A DNA stretch of 64,000 nt from Bacillota bacterium. GTDB lineage: Bacteria; Bacillota; Clostridia; DSM-8532. Every line of letters starts with the position of its first letter. The first letter of the stretch is position 1. The position numbers were made by a program, and so were the translations under genes. The notes under the pieces are model-generated. The model saw only the letters and a list, made by a program, of their open reading frames with translations. It was not told the origin of the DNA and did not search any database. This document shows, piece by piece, positions 23,956 through 32,648 of the stretch. The stretch spans positions 1 through 64,000 of the forward strand of contig JAEZTB010000059.1 of assembly GCA_023443745.1 (NCBI GenBank), written 5' to 3'.

Positions 23956-25452
23956 CTATTGTGCATCATTAACATATTCGTCAACTAATTTCTGGAAATT
24001 CTTCTGTGCTCTGTCAAGCAGCTTTTGAACGTCAGCATTCTGATCTGTAAGACACTTCTGTATAACCTTTGTCAGTTCAAGATACATCTCCTGTGCCATA
24101 ATCGGCTCTTCTGCACGAAGCGCACTCTTGTTGTTGATGCAGTCAAAGTAATCCTGGTAGAATCTCATGTCGATATTCTTATACTGGTTAACGACTTCCA
24201 ACTCGGCAGCTGTGTATTCCGGGTTATTCCAGGCCTGGATGCGAGGAATAACGGGAACGCCATCGTTGACACGTCTTTCAGCATCGATGCGCATGCCGTC
24301 GATAACCTCCTGGGTAAGGACTGGCGCTCTGGCCATCAACTCAAGATAGGCAAGGCAAGCGGAGATTTGATCCGGGGTGGCATTCGGAGCAAACATATAG
24401 GCTGTGCCGCCGGCAAGCATATACTGATCGCCTTTCGGGCCGGCCGGGAAAGGAACAAGGGCAAGTTTGTCGACCGCCAGGCCATTGACGGCTGTCGGGT
24501 TATCCACAGCATCGTTGGCACCGAAATACATACCGGCTCCGCCTGTTCCCAGCTGTGTCAACCCAGAGCCCCAGTTTTCCTGGGCCGGATCGGCTGTAAG
24601 ACAGTCATATTTCCATTTGAGGTCCTTCACGTATTGCATAGCCGCAACGCATTCCGGGGTATTCAGGTGTGCGTTCCATCTGCCGTTGTCATATGTTTCG
24701 AGCACTGCCCCATAGTTCCAGGCAATGTTTGAGAAATGCCAGCCACCGCCGCCATCCATCGCCAGCAGGCATAGACCGGGAGTACCTGTTTTCTGCTTGA
24801 TGGTCTGAGCGGTCACGGCAAGCTCATCCAGTGTCTTGGGATATTTCGGGGTACCATCATCATTCATTAATCCGGCTTGTTCGAATATTTCAACGTTTAG
24901 CATCAGTCCCAGGCCGTAAGAATCACGGGGGAGACCGAAAATTCTACCATTGCCATCCGAGAGCATTTTCTTGTAGCCTGGGTTCATGTATTGTTCCCAG
25001 CCTTTTTCCTTGAGTACATCGGTGATATCCGCAACAAGACCGGCGTTAATAAGCCTCTGCGGTTCGGTGAACCAGGGCTGGAAGATCGTCGGTGCATTTC
25101 CGGCAGCAGCCATAGTTACATATGTATCTACCGCGTAAAAATAATAATTTTCTTCGATTGTGACCTTGGGATACAGTTCCTTCATCTTTGCTACATAACC
25201 CTTATGCATGGCAAGTTCAGTCTCTGGCGCGGTGTCCGATGGCCAGATGCCAAGTTTGATGGTTGCAGTGAGGTTGGGGTCTCCAACATTTGCATTACCC
25301 GACGGCGTGACCTCGGCTGAAGGCGTTTCGGAAGCGGGTGTCGATGTCGTCTGTGACGGGGTAGGTTTGTCTCCTTCAGTTGGGGATGTTCCACAGCTTG
25401 TCGTCACGAGCAAGACGATCGCTAGAGTTAAGGCGGCAAATGCTTTTTTCAT
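23956..25452 (-). CDS. Sugar-binding lipoprotein of the ABC importer (family 1 solute-binding protein)
   Basis: 498 residues: lipoprotein signal with lipobox TTSCG, a Thr/Ser/Pro linker, then a two-lobe family 1 binding protein (LGIWPSDTAPE, GLPRDSYGLGLMLNVEIF, ELMARAPVL). It would capture oligosaccharides at the membrane and deliver them to the MalF/MalG-type permeases. Its ribosome site is AAGGAGG. First gene of the operon leading to the two GH65 phosphorylases; expression is under the promoter/operator at 25511-25560, the same operator type as the surface glycosidase and wall protein. Confidence 0.93.
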   Translation of the reverse strand: MKKAFAALTLAIVLLVTTSCGTSPTEGDKPTPSQTTSTPASETPSAEVTPSGNANVGDPNLTATIKLGIWPSDTAPETELAMHKGYVAKMKELYPKVTIEENYYFYAVDTYVTMAAAGNAPTIFQPWFTEPQRLINAGLVADITDVLKEKGWEQYMNPGYKKMLSDGNGRIFGLPRDSYGLGLMLNVEIFEQAGLMNDDGTPKYPKTLDELAVTAQTIKQKTGTPGLCLLAMDGGGGWHFSNIAWNYGAVLETYDNGRWNAHLNTPECVAAMQYVKDLKWKYDCLTADPAQENWGSGLTQLGTGGAGMYFGANDAVDNPTAVNGLAVDKLALVPFPAGPKGDQYMLAGGTAYMFAPNATPDQISACLAYLELMARAPVLTQEVIDGMRIDAERRVNDGVPVIPRIQAWNNPEYTAAELEVVNQYKNIDMRFYQDYFDCINNKSALRAEEPIMAQEMYLELTKVIQKCLTDQNADVQKLLDRAQKNFQKLVDEYVNDAQ

Positions 25453-25510
25453 TTTATTCCTCCTTACATTATTACACGAAAATGTGCATGTTGCACAAAT
25501 CTTGAATTAG

Positions 25511-25560
25511 GTTTAACGGTAAACTACCTTAATGATACACAAAATTATTCTATATGTCAA
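25511..25560 (-). promoter_or_regulatory. Promoter and LacI-type operator of the importer/GH65 operon
   Basis: Minus strand TTGACA (25555-25560), 17-bp spacer, TATCAT (25532-25537). The operator GTTTACCGTTAAAC (25511-25524 on the minus strand) matches the shared pattern exactly and starts 7 bp after the -10 box. Confidence 0.85.
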
Positions 25561-25672
25561 GCGTAAATCAATATGCGATCCACGGAAAATGATCAGAAAA
25601 TCCATAATCTTAAAAGTTGGGATTCCATCTGGACAAGCCTCTTGAATTTCACATAAAATTCAAGAAACTATC

Positions 25673-25716
25673 TTGACAATTAATTATCTAACATTTATAC
25701 TATCTAACTGTATTAG
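25673..25716 (+). promoter_or_regulatory. Promoter of the MarR gene with overlapping inverted repeat
   Basis: TTGACA (25673-25678), 17-bp spacer, TATACT (25696-25701). CTAACTGTATTAG (25704-25716) is a short inverted repeat at the start site, and TATCTAAC occurs twice (around 25685 and 25701). These are likely MarR autoregulation sites. Confidence 0.72.
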
Positions 25717-25737
25717 CTAATTGAGGAGAGGTTGAAA

Positions 25738-26187
25738 ATGGATTATACGGGATTGGCCATTGAATTCCTTGAAAAAATGGATAAGCTTCGAAAAGCAAAA
25801 ATTCAAAAAAATATTACCGAAGCCTTACAAGGAGAGATGTTTGTTCTTCATTACATTTTTCATAAAGGCGGCGAAGTATTGCCGGGTGATATCAGCAATG
25901 AAATGGGTGTCAGCTCCGCAAGGATAGCCACAGCCCTCAATAGCTTGGAGAAAAAGGGACTGATTACACGTCAGATTGATATAAGTGACCGCAGAAGAAT
26001 AATAGTCCGTTTTACCGAGAAAGGGAAAAATTTTGCCGATAAACATCAGCAGGCGGTTGTGAAATACACGGTCCAAATGTTAAGTCTTTTAGGCGAGCAC
26101 GATGCAAAAGAATATGTCCGGATAACCGGTAGATTGGCAGAAGCAGCTGCGCGCTATCATGGGATGAATAAGAACCCAACCCACTAA
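25738..26187 (+). CDS. MarR-family transcriptional regulator
   Basis: About 149 residues with a winged helix-turn-helix (GDISNEMGVSSARIATALNSLEKKGLI, wing DISDRRRIIVRFTEKG) between dimerisation helices. The ATG at 25738 has AGGAG nine bases upstream; a TTG at 25732 is too close to it. It precedes a two-gene ABC exporter in the same direction and is the likely sensor of the exported drug or of membrane stress. Confidence 0.93.
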   Translation: MDYTGLAIEFLEKMDKLRKAKIQKNITEALQGEMFVLHYIFHKGGEVLPGDISNEMGVSSARIATALNSLEKKGLITRQIDISDRRRIIVRFTEKGKNFADKHQQAVVKYTVQMLSLLGEHDAKEYVRITGRLAEAAARYHGMNKNPTH

Positions 26188-26240
26188 AGCAATCAAAGAT
26201 ATCCCCTAGCATTGGGAACCTTTTTGTTGTCACAAAAACA

Positions 26241-26268
26241 CGCTCACCCAATACGTGAGCGCATTTTT
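26241..26268 (+). terminator. Terminator/attenuator between marR and the ABC exporter
   Basis: CGCTCAC (26241-26247) pairs with GTGAGCG (26255-26261) around a 7-base loop, followed by CATTTTTAC. It may limit read-through from the regulator into the exporter. Confidence 0.7.
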
Positions 26269-26323
26269 ACCCAATTAACTAACACTGTTCCATTAGAACA
26301 ACATTACGTATTGGAGGTTTTAT

Positions 26324-28084
26324 ATGCAAAAAATATTTAAGTATCTGCATCCTAAAGAATGGATGCAGGCCGGTATCAGCCTTATATTCATTGTGGTGCA
26401 GGTTTGGCTAGATTTAAAATTGCCTGATTATATGTCTGAAATCACCAAGCTGGTACAAACTCCGGGCAGTGAAATGAAAGATATCTGGATAGCCGGCGGC
26501 TGGATGCTGCTTTGCGCCGTGGGTAGTTTGATAGGAGCTTTTATTGTTGGATTTTTTGCAGCGCGCATCGGAGCATCTTTTTCGCAGCGGCTTCGCAGTA
26601 TGCTTTTCAACAAAGTAGATTCCTTTTCAATGGAGGAAATCAATCGTTTTTCGACCTCAAGCCTCATAACTCGCTCCACAAACGATATCACTCAGGTTCA
26701 GATGCTTATTACAATGGGTCTGCAATTGATTATCAAAGCTCCAATCATGGCGGTTTGGGCAGTTACAAAAATTGCCGGTAAGGGTTTCGAGTGGTCACTT
26801 GTTACTGGCGTAGCCGTCTTGATTTTAATTGTCATGGTTTCATTTGTTATGGTCTTCGTGCTGCCGAAATTCAGAAAAATGCAAACGCTCATGGATAACT
26901 TGACCCGCGTAACAAGAGAAAATCTTTCAGGGACACGCGTTGTCCGAGCTTACAATGCCGAAGATTATCAGGAACAAAAATTCGAAACTGCGAATGAAGA
27001 ACTTACAAGTGCCACTTTATTTACTAACCGCGCCATGTCGATAATGATGCCAGTAATTTCAATGATTATGAGCGGCCTATCACTCTCAATTTACTGGATC
27101 GGTGCTTATTTGATAGATGCGGCTGGGGCGCCGGATAAGTTAATGCTCTTTTCCAACATGGTCGTTTTTTCGCAGTATGCGATGCAAGTTATCATGGCGT
27201 TCATGATGCTGGTCATGATATTCATCATGCTTCCTCGAGCCAGTGTTTCCGCTAAACGTATTAACGAGGTACTTGATACAGAATCTGCTATTAAAGATGG
27301 TTACGTAACCTCGGGAAAACCTGGACATGTAGGTGAGGTTATATTCAGTCATGTTAGCTTTAAATACCCTGACGCAGCTGACTATGTTCTCGAAGATATA
27401 AGCTTTACGGCAAAACAAGGTGAAACCATTGCCTTTATCGGTTCGACCGGAAGTGGAAAATCAACGCTTATAAACCTTGTCCCACGTTTCTTTGATGCAA
27501 CAAGTGGCGAAGTGTTTATAGACGGTGTAAATGTGAAGGATTATAAGCTGGAGACACTTTACAATAAAATCGGTTATGTGCCTCAAAAAGCGGTGCTGTT
27601 CAAAGGAACGGTAAATTCCAATGTAGCTTATGGCGACAACGGAGGCGATGAATACAGTAACAACGATGTTAAAAAAGCCGTACATATAGCACAAGGTGCG
27701 GATTTTGTGGAAATGATGGAAGGTCAATATGACGCGTTGATTGCACAAGGCGGCACGAATGTATCAGGTGGTCAAAAGCAGCGTTTAGCGATTGCCCGCG
27801 CCGTTTGCCGTAAGCCTGAAATCTACATCTTTGATGATTCGTTTTCAGCGCTTGATTATAAGACAGACCGTGTTTTACGTAGTGTATTAAAAAAGGAAAC
27901 CGCTGGAGTAACCTGCATGATTGTAGCACAAAGGATTGGTACTATTATGGACGCCGACCAAATTGTCGTGCTTGATGAAGGTAAGGTCGTCGGAAAAGGA
28001 ACGCATAAAGAGTTGCTCCGCAACTGTGCTGTATACAAAGAGATCGCTGCATCACAATTAAGCGAGGAGGAATTAGTATCATGA
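26324..28084 (+). CDS. ABC exporter half-transporter with degenerate catalytic site (BmrC-like)
   Basis: 586 residues: six membrane spans (about 1-310) and an ATPase domain with Walker A GSTGSGKST, signature VSGGQKQ and Walker B IYIFDDSFSALD. The catalytic Glu is Asp (DD) and the switch His is Gln (VAQRIG), the usual signs of the non-hydrolysing site in heterodimeric exporters. It overlaps the next gene by the tetranucleotide ATGA, so the two subunits are made together. The probable cargo is a hydrophobic toxin or antibiotic. TTGGAGG precedes the start. Confidence 0.93.
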   Translation: MQKIFKYLHPKEWMQAGISLIFIVVQVWLDLKLPDYMSEITKLVQTPGSEMKDIWIAGGWMLLCAVGSLIGAFIVGFFAARIGASFSQRLRSMLFNKVDSFSMEEINRFSTSSLITRSTNDITQVQMLITMGLQLIIKAPIMAVWAVTKIAGKGFEWSLVTGVAVLILIVMVSFVMVFVLPKFRKMQTLMDNLTRVTRENLSGTRVVRAYNAEDYQEQKFETANEELTSATLFTNRAMSIMMPVISMIMSGLSLSIYWIGAYLIDAAGAPDKLMLFSNMVVFSQYAMQVIMAFMMLVMIFIMLPRASVSAKRINEVLDTESAIKDGYVTSGKPGHVGEVIFSHVSFKYPDAADYVLEDISFTAKQGETIAFIGSTGSGKSTLINLVPRFFDATSGEVFIDGVNVKDYKLETLYNKIGYVPQKAVLFKGTVNSNVAYGDNGGDEYSNNDVKKAVHIAQGADFVEMMEGQYDALIAQGGTNVSGGQKQRLAIARAVCRKPEIYIFDDSFSALDYKTDRVLRSVLKKETAGVTCMIVAQRIGTIMDADQIVVLDEGKVVGKGTHKELLRNCAVYKEIAASQLSEEELVS

Positions 28085-29946
28085 GCGAGAATACCGAAAG
28101 AAGAACTCATAGAGTCATGGGCGGCCCGGGGAGACCAGGAGGACGGCCCGGCATGGGGTCCAACGAAAAAGCCAAAGATTTTAAAAAGACATGGGGTCAA
28201 CTTATCCGTTATTGTAAAAGCCATATGCCTGTTATTATTATTGCTCTTGTCCTCGCGGCATTAGGCACAGTTCTTCAAATTATAGGCCCCGATTATTTGA
28301 AAGACATGGCAAATGAAATCGGCAAGGGGCTTCCTGCACTGATAAACGGGCAGCCGGTTCTTGGCGTTATCAATATAGACGCTGTGGTTAGTATTGCTGT
28401 ATTGCTCGTTTTTTTCTATGCAGGATCAGCTTTGCTCAGTTGTGCAGAAAGCTTTATCATGGCAACGGTGACCGCGAAAATATCCCAAAATATGCGAACC
28501 GGTATTTCTCAAAAAATCAACAAATTGCCGCTCAAGTATTTTGATAAGACAAGTTATGGCGATGTTCTCAGTCGAGTAACCAACGATGTTGATACCATAG
28601 GTCAAACACTGAATCAAAGTGTTGACACTCTGGTGAAAGCAATAACCATGTTCGTGGGCTCCTTGATTATGATGTTTTACAACAATTGGATTATGGCGTT
28701 AACCGCCATTGGCTCCACGATCATCGGTTTTGTGTTTATGACCTTAATTATGTCAAAATCTCAGAAGCACTTTACCGCGCAGCAGCAAGGGCTTGGAGAT
28801 ATTAACGGACATATCGAGGAAGTTTATTCAGGACATAATGTTGTTAAGGCTTATAATGGCGGCAAAGAAGCCAAAAAAACATTTGAAAAAATTAACGGAA
28901 CACTTTATGACAGCAGCTGGAAATCTCAATTTTTATCCGGCTTAATGATGCCCATTATGAGTTTCATAGGAAACTTCGGCTATGTAGCCGTGTGCGTAGT
29001 CGGTGCGGCTCTCGCCATGAACGGTACTATTTCATTTGGCGTTATCGTTGCGTTCATGATGTATATACGCCTGTTCACACAGCCGCTATCACAAATGGCT
29101 CAATCGGCGCAAAACTTACAGAGAACAGCCGCCGCAAGCGAGCGTGTCTTTGAATTTTTCGATGAGAAAGAATTAGCGGACGAAAGTCAAAAAATTAAAA
29201 AGCTGGAGAATATCAAAGGTGATGTAGAGTTTAAGAATGTGCATTTTGGTTATGAGAAAGATAAAACCATCATAAATGACTTTTCAGCAAAGATACACGC
29301 CGGACAAAAAATAGCCATCGTCGGCCCTACCGGTGCAGGAAAAACTACGATGGTCAACTTGCTGATGCGTTTTTATGAGCTTGATGACGGCGAAATCTGT
29401 TTGGACGGAATCCCTACCAATCAAGTCACGAGAGAAAATGTGCATGAGCAGTTTTGCATGGTATTACAGGATACATGGCTTTTTGAAGGCACAATCAAGG
29501 AAAATATTATTTACAGCAAGCAGGCCGTCACAGATCATGAGGTCATACAAGCGTGCAAGGCGGTCGGTCTGCATCACTTTATCCGGACGCTTCCCGACGG
29601 CTATAATACTGTGTTGAACGATAAGGCGAATTTATCGGCAGGCCAAAAGCAGCTTGTCACGATTGCACGTGCGATGATTCAGAACGCACCGCTTCTGATA
29701 CTGGATGAGGCAACAAGCTCAGTAGACACACGTACTGAAAGGATTGTTCAAGAGGCAATGGATAAACTGACTCAAGGCAGAACGTCGTTTGTTATTGCAC
29801 ACAGGCTTTCCACCATTCGCAACTCCGATTTAATTCTTGTAATGAAGCACGGTGATATTGTTGAAAGTGGAAACCATGCCGAGCTTCTTGAGAAGGGCGG
29901 ATTCTATGCAGAACTGTACAACAGCCAGTTTGAACAGGCCTCTTGA
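28081..29946 (+). CDS. ABC exporter half-transporter with active catalytic site (BmrD-like)
   Basis: 621 residues: a Gly/Arg/Pro-rich N-terminal extension (about 30 residues, PGRPGGRPGMG), six membrane spans, and an ATPase with Walker A GPTGAGKTT, signature LSAGQ, Walker B LLILDEATSS with the normal Glu, and switch His in IAHRLS. It supplies the consensus catalytic Glu and His that its partner lacks, while its own signature is altered at the third position (LSAGQ). Together they form a type IV multidrug exporter under MarR control. Confidence 0.94.
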   Translation: MSENTERRTHRVMGGPGRPGGRPGMGSNEKAKDFKKTWGQLIRYCKSHMPVIIIALVLAALGTVLQIIGPDYLKDMANEIGKGLPALINGQPVLGVINIDAVVSIAVLLVFFYAGSALLSCAESFIMATVTAKISQNMRTGISQKINKLPLKYFDKTSYGDVLSRVTNDVDTIGQTLNQSVDTLVKAITMFVGSLIMMFYNNWIMALTAIGSTIIGFVFMTLIMSKSQKHFTAQQQGLGDINGHIEEVYSGHNVVKAYNGGKEAKKTFEKINGTLYDSSWKSQFLSGLMMPIMSFIGNFGYVAVCVVGAALAMNGTISFGVIVAFMMYIRLFTQPLSQMAQSAQNLQRTAAASERVFEFFDEKELADESQKIKKLENIKGDVEFKNVHFGYEKDKTIINDFSAKIHAGQKIAIVGPTGAGKTTMVNLLMRFYELDDGEICLDGIPTNQVTRENVHEQFCMVLQDTWLFEGTIKENIIYSKQAVTDHEVIQACKAVGLHHFIRTLPDGYNTVLNDKANLSAGQKQLVTIARAMIQNAPLLILDEATSSVDTRTERIVQEAMDKLTQGRTSFVIAHRLSTIRNSDLILVMKHGDIVESGNHAELLEKGGFYAELYNSQFEQAS

Positions 29947-29965
29947 TAAAAAGAGAGGATTTTTA

Positions 29966-29989
29966 GCAAGCCGTCATTGGACGGCTTGC
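29966..29989 (+). terminator. Hairpin after the ABC exporter operon
   Basis: GCAAGCCGTC, 4-base loop, GACGGCTTGC: a perfect 10-bp stem, 20 bp after the stop codon, followed only by TTCGT. A strong stem with a weak T tail; it also lies downstream of the convergent lipoprotein gene. Confidence 0.6.
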
Positions 29990-30042
29990 TTCGTAGGGGC
30001 GGCCATCGCCTTATACCGTATGGCTGTCGAAGGCTCAACGTG

Positions 30043-30792
30043 CTAATTTAATTCTTTTAATCCCAGTTTGGTGTACTCGTAATGCTTGGGTTGGTTAGGC
30101 AGGTCTTTAAAGTATGCTTCAAATACTTTTCCGTCTGTTTCAGCAAGGTAAACGGTTATCGCATTCAATGCTTCATTTAAATTGGTAACTGTAAAACTGC
30201 CATTTTCATATTTATAAATATCGGCAAACGATGCAGCGCCAAGGGAAGTCGAAGCAACGATCTCCTGGATACCATCACCACCCAAATCTACTTCTTTTGT
30301 ATATCCTTCTGAATGTAGAAATACTTGGGGTACTTGATTTTCTATGAAATAATAATTTGTTGTTGCATAGTTTGCACCGAGAAAACCCCTAATTTTCACT
30401 AATTGCTTACCGTATAGCTCTAATTCTTCAATGGAGTAAAAGTCGGTACTGTTCTTATCTCCCATCATGGACACTATTCCGAAATCATAGATTTTCTTAT
30501 CAATAATGACACCGCTATGTAAGTTTTCCGTATCGTCTTTTACGGTAAAAATGATATACTTATTACCCTCAATCTCATATTGCTTGAATATCTTTACAAT
30601 TACGTCCTCTGATATATTGACGGTATTATCTTCTACTGTGACGGATTTAAACTTTAAAGATATTGCTTTTTGTTCTTGTGTAATGGGAGGAATAGATTTC
30701 GCCTCTGATTTAACTCCTTGCCCGCAGGCTATAATAGAGAAAATAACTACTGAACTTATAGCAATTACTCCTAATAGTATTTTTGCTTTCAT
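30043..30792 (-). CDS. Hypothetical lipoprotein downstream of the YesMN-type system
   Basis: About 249 residues starting at 30792 with a clear lipoprotein signal (KILLGVIAISSVVIFSIIACG). An upstream ATG at 30891 would bury this signal behind 33 residues and overlap the kinase stop, so I reject it, although GGAGG lies 12 bases from the chosen start. The mature part is beta-rich and repetitive in character (YIIFTVKDDTENLHSG, QEIVASTSLGAASFADIYKYENG), somewhat like FG-GAP/VCBS-type beta-propeller fragments, but I do not recognise a family. It follows the sensor kinase gene and could be an extracytoplasmic accessory sensor. Confidence 0.7.
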   Translation of the reverse strand: MKAKILLGVIAISSVVIFSIIACGQGVKSEAKSIPPITQEQKAISLKFKSVTVEDNTVNISEDVIVKIFKQYEIEGNKYIIFTVKDDTENLHSGVIIDKKIYDFGIVSMMGDKNSTDFYSIEELELYGKQLVKIRGFLGANYATTNYYFIENQVPQVFLHSEGYTKEVDLGGDGIQEIVASTSLGAASFADIYKYENGSFTVTNLNEALNAITVYLAETDGKVFEAYFKDLPNQPKHYEYTKLGLKELN

Positions 30793-30887
30793 ACTTTTGT
30801 ATCGCCTCCATTTATTGGGCTTTATGAGCATATCATTATTATAATGTATGGTAGACATAAAAATGTTTAAGAAATTATTACTTTCTA

Positions 30888-32636
30888 TCATTCATTTATT
30901 GGCAGTACAAAATAGACTACGGTGCCTTTTCCCGGCTTGCTTCTCAGCTTTAAGCCGAACTGAGTGCCATATTTCAACTTGAGCCTATCATCAACATTTT
31001 TCAAGCCAAGATGTTCATTATTGGGAAAGGCGGAATCTTTCAACTGACTCCGCAGTATTTCAAGCCTCTCCTTTGAAATTCCGCGTCCATTATCCGTCAC
31101 TTTAGCGAGAAGAAAGCCCTTCACCTTTTTAATGCTGATGCGAATCCTCCCGCCTTCCTTTGTATCGCTCATACCATGGTTAATGGCATTTTCAACCAAC
31201 GGTTGTATTAACAGCTTATGGACCTTAATGGATAAAAGCGAAGGATCAACCCGAAAAGTAAAGGATATGCGATCAGGGTCCATCATCTGGTAAATGGCGA
31301 TATAGGTTTTCAGATTATCCAGGTCTTCCCGAATGGTAACCGGCGTATAGCTGTTTGTCGTGATATAGCGAAGATTGGAGGCCATAGACAACAGTATCTT
31401 TGAAATTGTGTTGCCTTCACCTAAAAGATCGATGGCCTCCCAATTGATGGTCTCCAGTAAATTATACAAAAAATGCGGGTTTATTTGTGATTGTAAAGCC
31501 AGAAGGCTGCTTTCCTTCTGCAGTGCGATTTCTTCGGAAAGCTTTTTCTCTACTTCCTGCTTTTTAATGAACGTTTGCAGAAGATTGTAAATAATATATC
31601 CATATTCATTATTCAATGAAGCTTTGACATGATGGATAGTGTTGTGCTCGTTGTATTCATTGATCATATGCAGCATGAGCTTGACTGGCCGGTAATTGTT
31701 AATGGTGACGAAAAGCGTAAGAAATAGACAAACAGAGAGCAGGATACAGGAAAAGACAACGGTTGTCTTAATCATACCGTTCAGCTGACTTAAAACAATC
31801 GAGAGGGGAACCGCCGAAATATAGGTCCAGTTAAAATATCTTGAGTTTACAATCGATACAAGAAAATCTTCTTTCGAAGTTGATTTCACCATCCTCTGAG
31901 TATCCGCTACGCGAATATCATCAAATGACACATAGGTTTCGGCGTTGGAACTGGTGTTGCTATAAATTTGAGTATTTTGGTCATCTAATATGTAAATATC
32001 CTTTTCATTAATCATTAAGAAATTGGAAAACATGGAGTCAAAGTATTTTCGGTCGAAACTGACTACCATGACGCCTTTATTGGTATTTTCCCACTGAAGG
32101 ATGGGAACCCGTCGAAAGAGAAAAATGGTATTTTCCCCCAGGCTATCCGCCCAGATATTAATATTGGGATCCTGATTCTGGTAGGCCTCAATCCAGCTGG
32201 TTTCTCTGAGGTTGTCAATTTTGCGTACACCTTCATTGGTAAAGACAATGTCCGGCCTTTTTTCGAGATATAAATAGGCTGACTTAACGTAGGGCTTCGC
32301 CAAAAGAGCACGAGAAGTGTTATTCCAAACATTATTCAGATAGAGAAGATGAGTTGCGGATATTTTGGTGTCTGCCTGATTCAGACTATCCAATGCCGTC
32401 GTAAAGTTTGAATCAAACTCCAGCAGGGCCATAATCTGAGTGGTATCGCTCAATAAATTATCACAGCTTTGGGCAGCTAATGAAAGCATGGTCGTATCCG
32501 ATTCATAGGCTTGATCCTTTGTCTTATCTATCCACAGATAGGTGAGAAAAAAACTGGACACTACATAGGGAACAACAACACAGAGAAACATAATGCCCAA
32601 ATTGGTTATAAAAGATCGCTTCGTGAAATATTTCAT
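30888..32636 (-). CDS. YesM-type sensor histidine kinase
   Basis: 582 residues: two membrane spans (about 12-34 and 292-314) flanking a 250-residue extracellular sensor domain of the dCache type, a HAMP-like linker, a His_kinase domain with the phospho-acceptor in QINPHFLYNLLETINW, and HATPase_c motifs (PLVENAINHG, VTDNGRGIS). This class senses extracellular carbohydrates or cognate binding proteins. It is 12 bp downstream of its AraC-type response regulator, and the nearby LplABC-type importer is the expected target. Confidence 0.93.
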   Translation of the reverse strand: MKYFTKRSFITNLGIMFLCVVVPYVVSSFFLTYLWIDKTKDQAYESDTTMLSLAAQSCDNLLSDTTQIMALLEFDSNFTTALDSLNQADTKISATHLLYLNNVWNNTSRALLAKPYVKSAYLYLEKRPDIVFTNEGVRKIDNLRETSWIEAYQNQDPNINIWADSLGENTIFLFRRVPILQWENTNKGVMVVSFDRKYFDSMFSNFLMINEKDIYILDDQNTQIYSNTSSNAETYVSFDDIRVADTQRMVKSTSKEDFLVSIVNSRYFNWTYISAVPLSIVLSQLNGMIKTTVVFSCILLSVCLFLTLFVTINNYRPVKLMLHMINEYNEHNTIHHVKASLNNEYGYIIYNLLQTFIKKQEVEKKLSEEIALQKESSLLALQSQINPHFLYNLLETINWEAIDLLGEGNTISKILLSMASNLRYITTNSYTPVTIREDLDNLKTYIAIYQMMDPDRISFTFRVDPSLLSIKVHKLLIQPLVENAINHGMSDTKEGGRIRISIKKVKGFLLAKVTDNGRGISKERLEILRSQLKDSAFPNNEHLGLKNVDDRLKLKYGTQFGLKLRSKPGKGTVVYFVLPINE

Positions 32637-32648
32637 GCTTAACTTCTT

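Noticed and set aside
24025..24732. 235-codon open frame on the plus strand
   Set aside because: Antisense to the sugar-binding protein gene, whose signal peptide, fold and operon position are clear.
26279..26296. CTAAC...ATTAG before the ABC exporter as a second MarR operator
   Set aside because: Half-sites are similar to those at 25704 but the spacing is 5 bp longer, so the dimer would not fit in the same way. Kept only as a weak possibility.
30793..30891. N-terminal 33-residue extension of the lipoprotein
   Set aside because: It would hide the lipoprotein signal behind polar residues and overlaps the kinase stop; the Met at 30792 directly opens a normal signal peptide.
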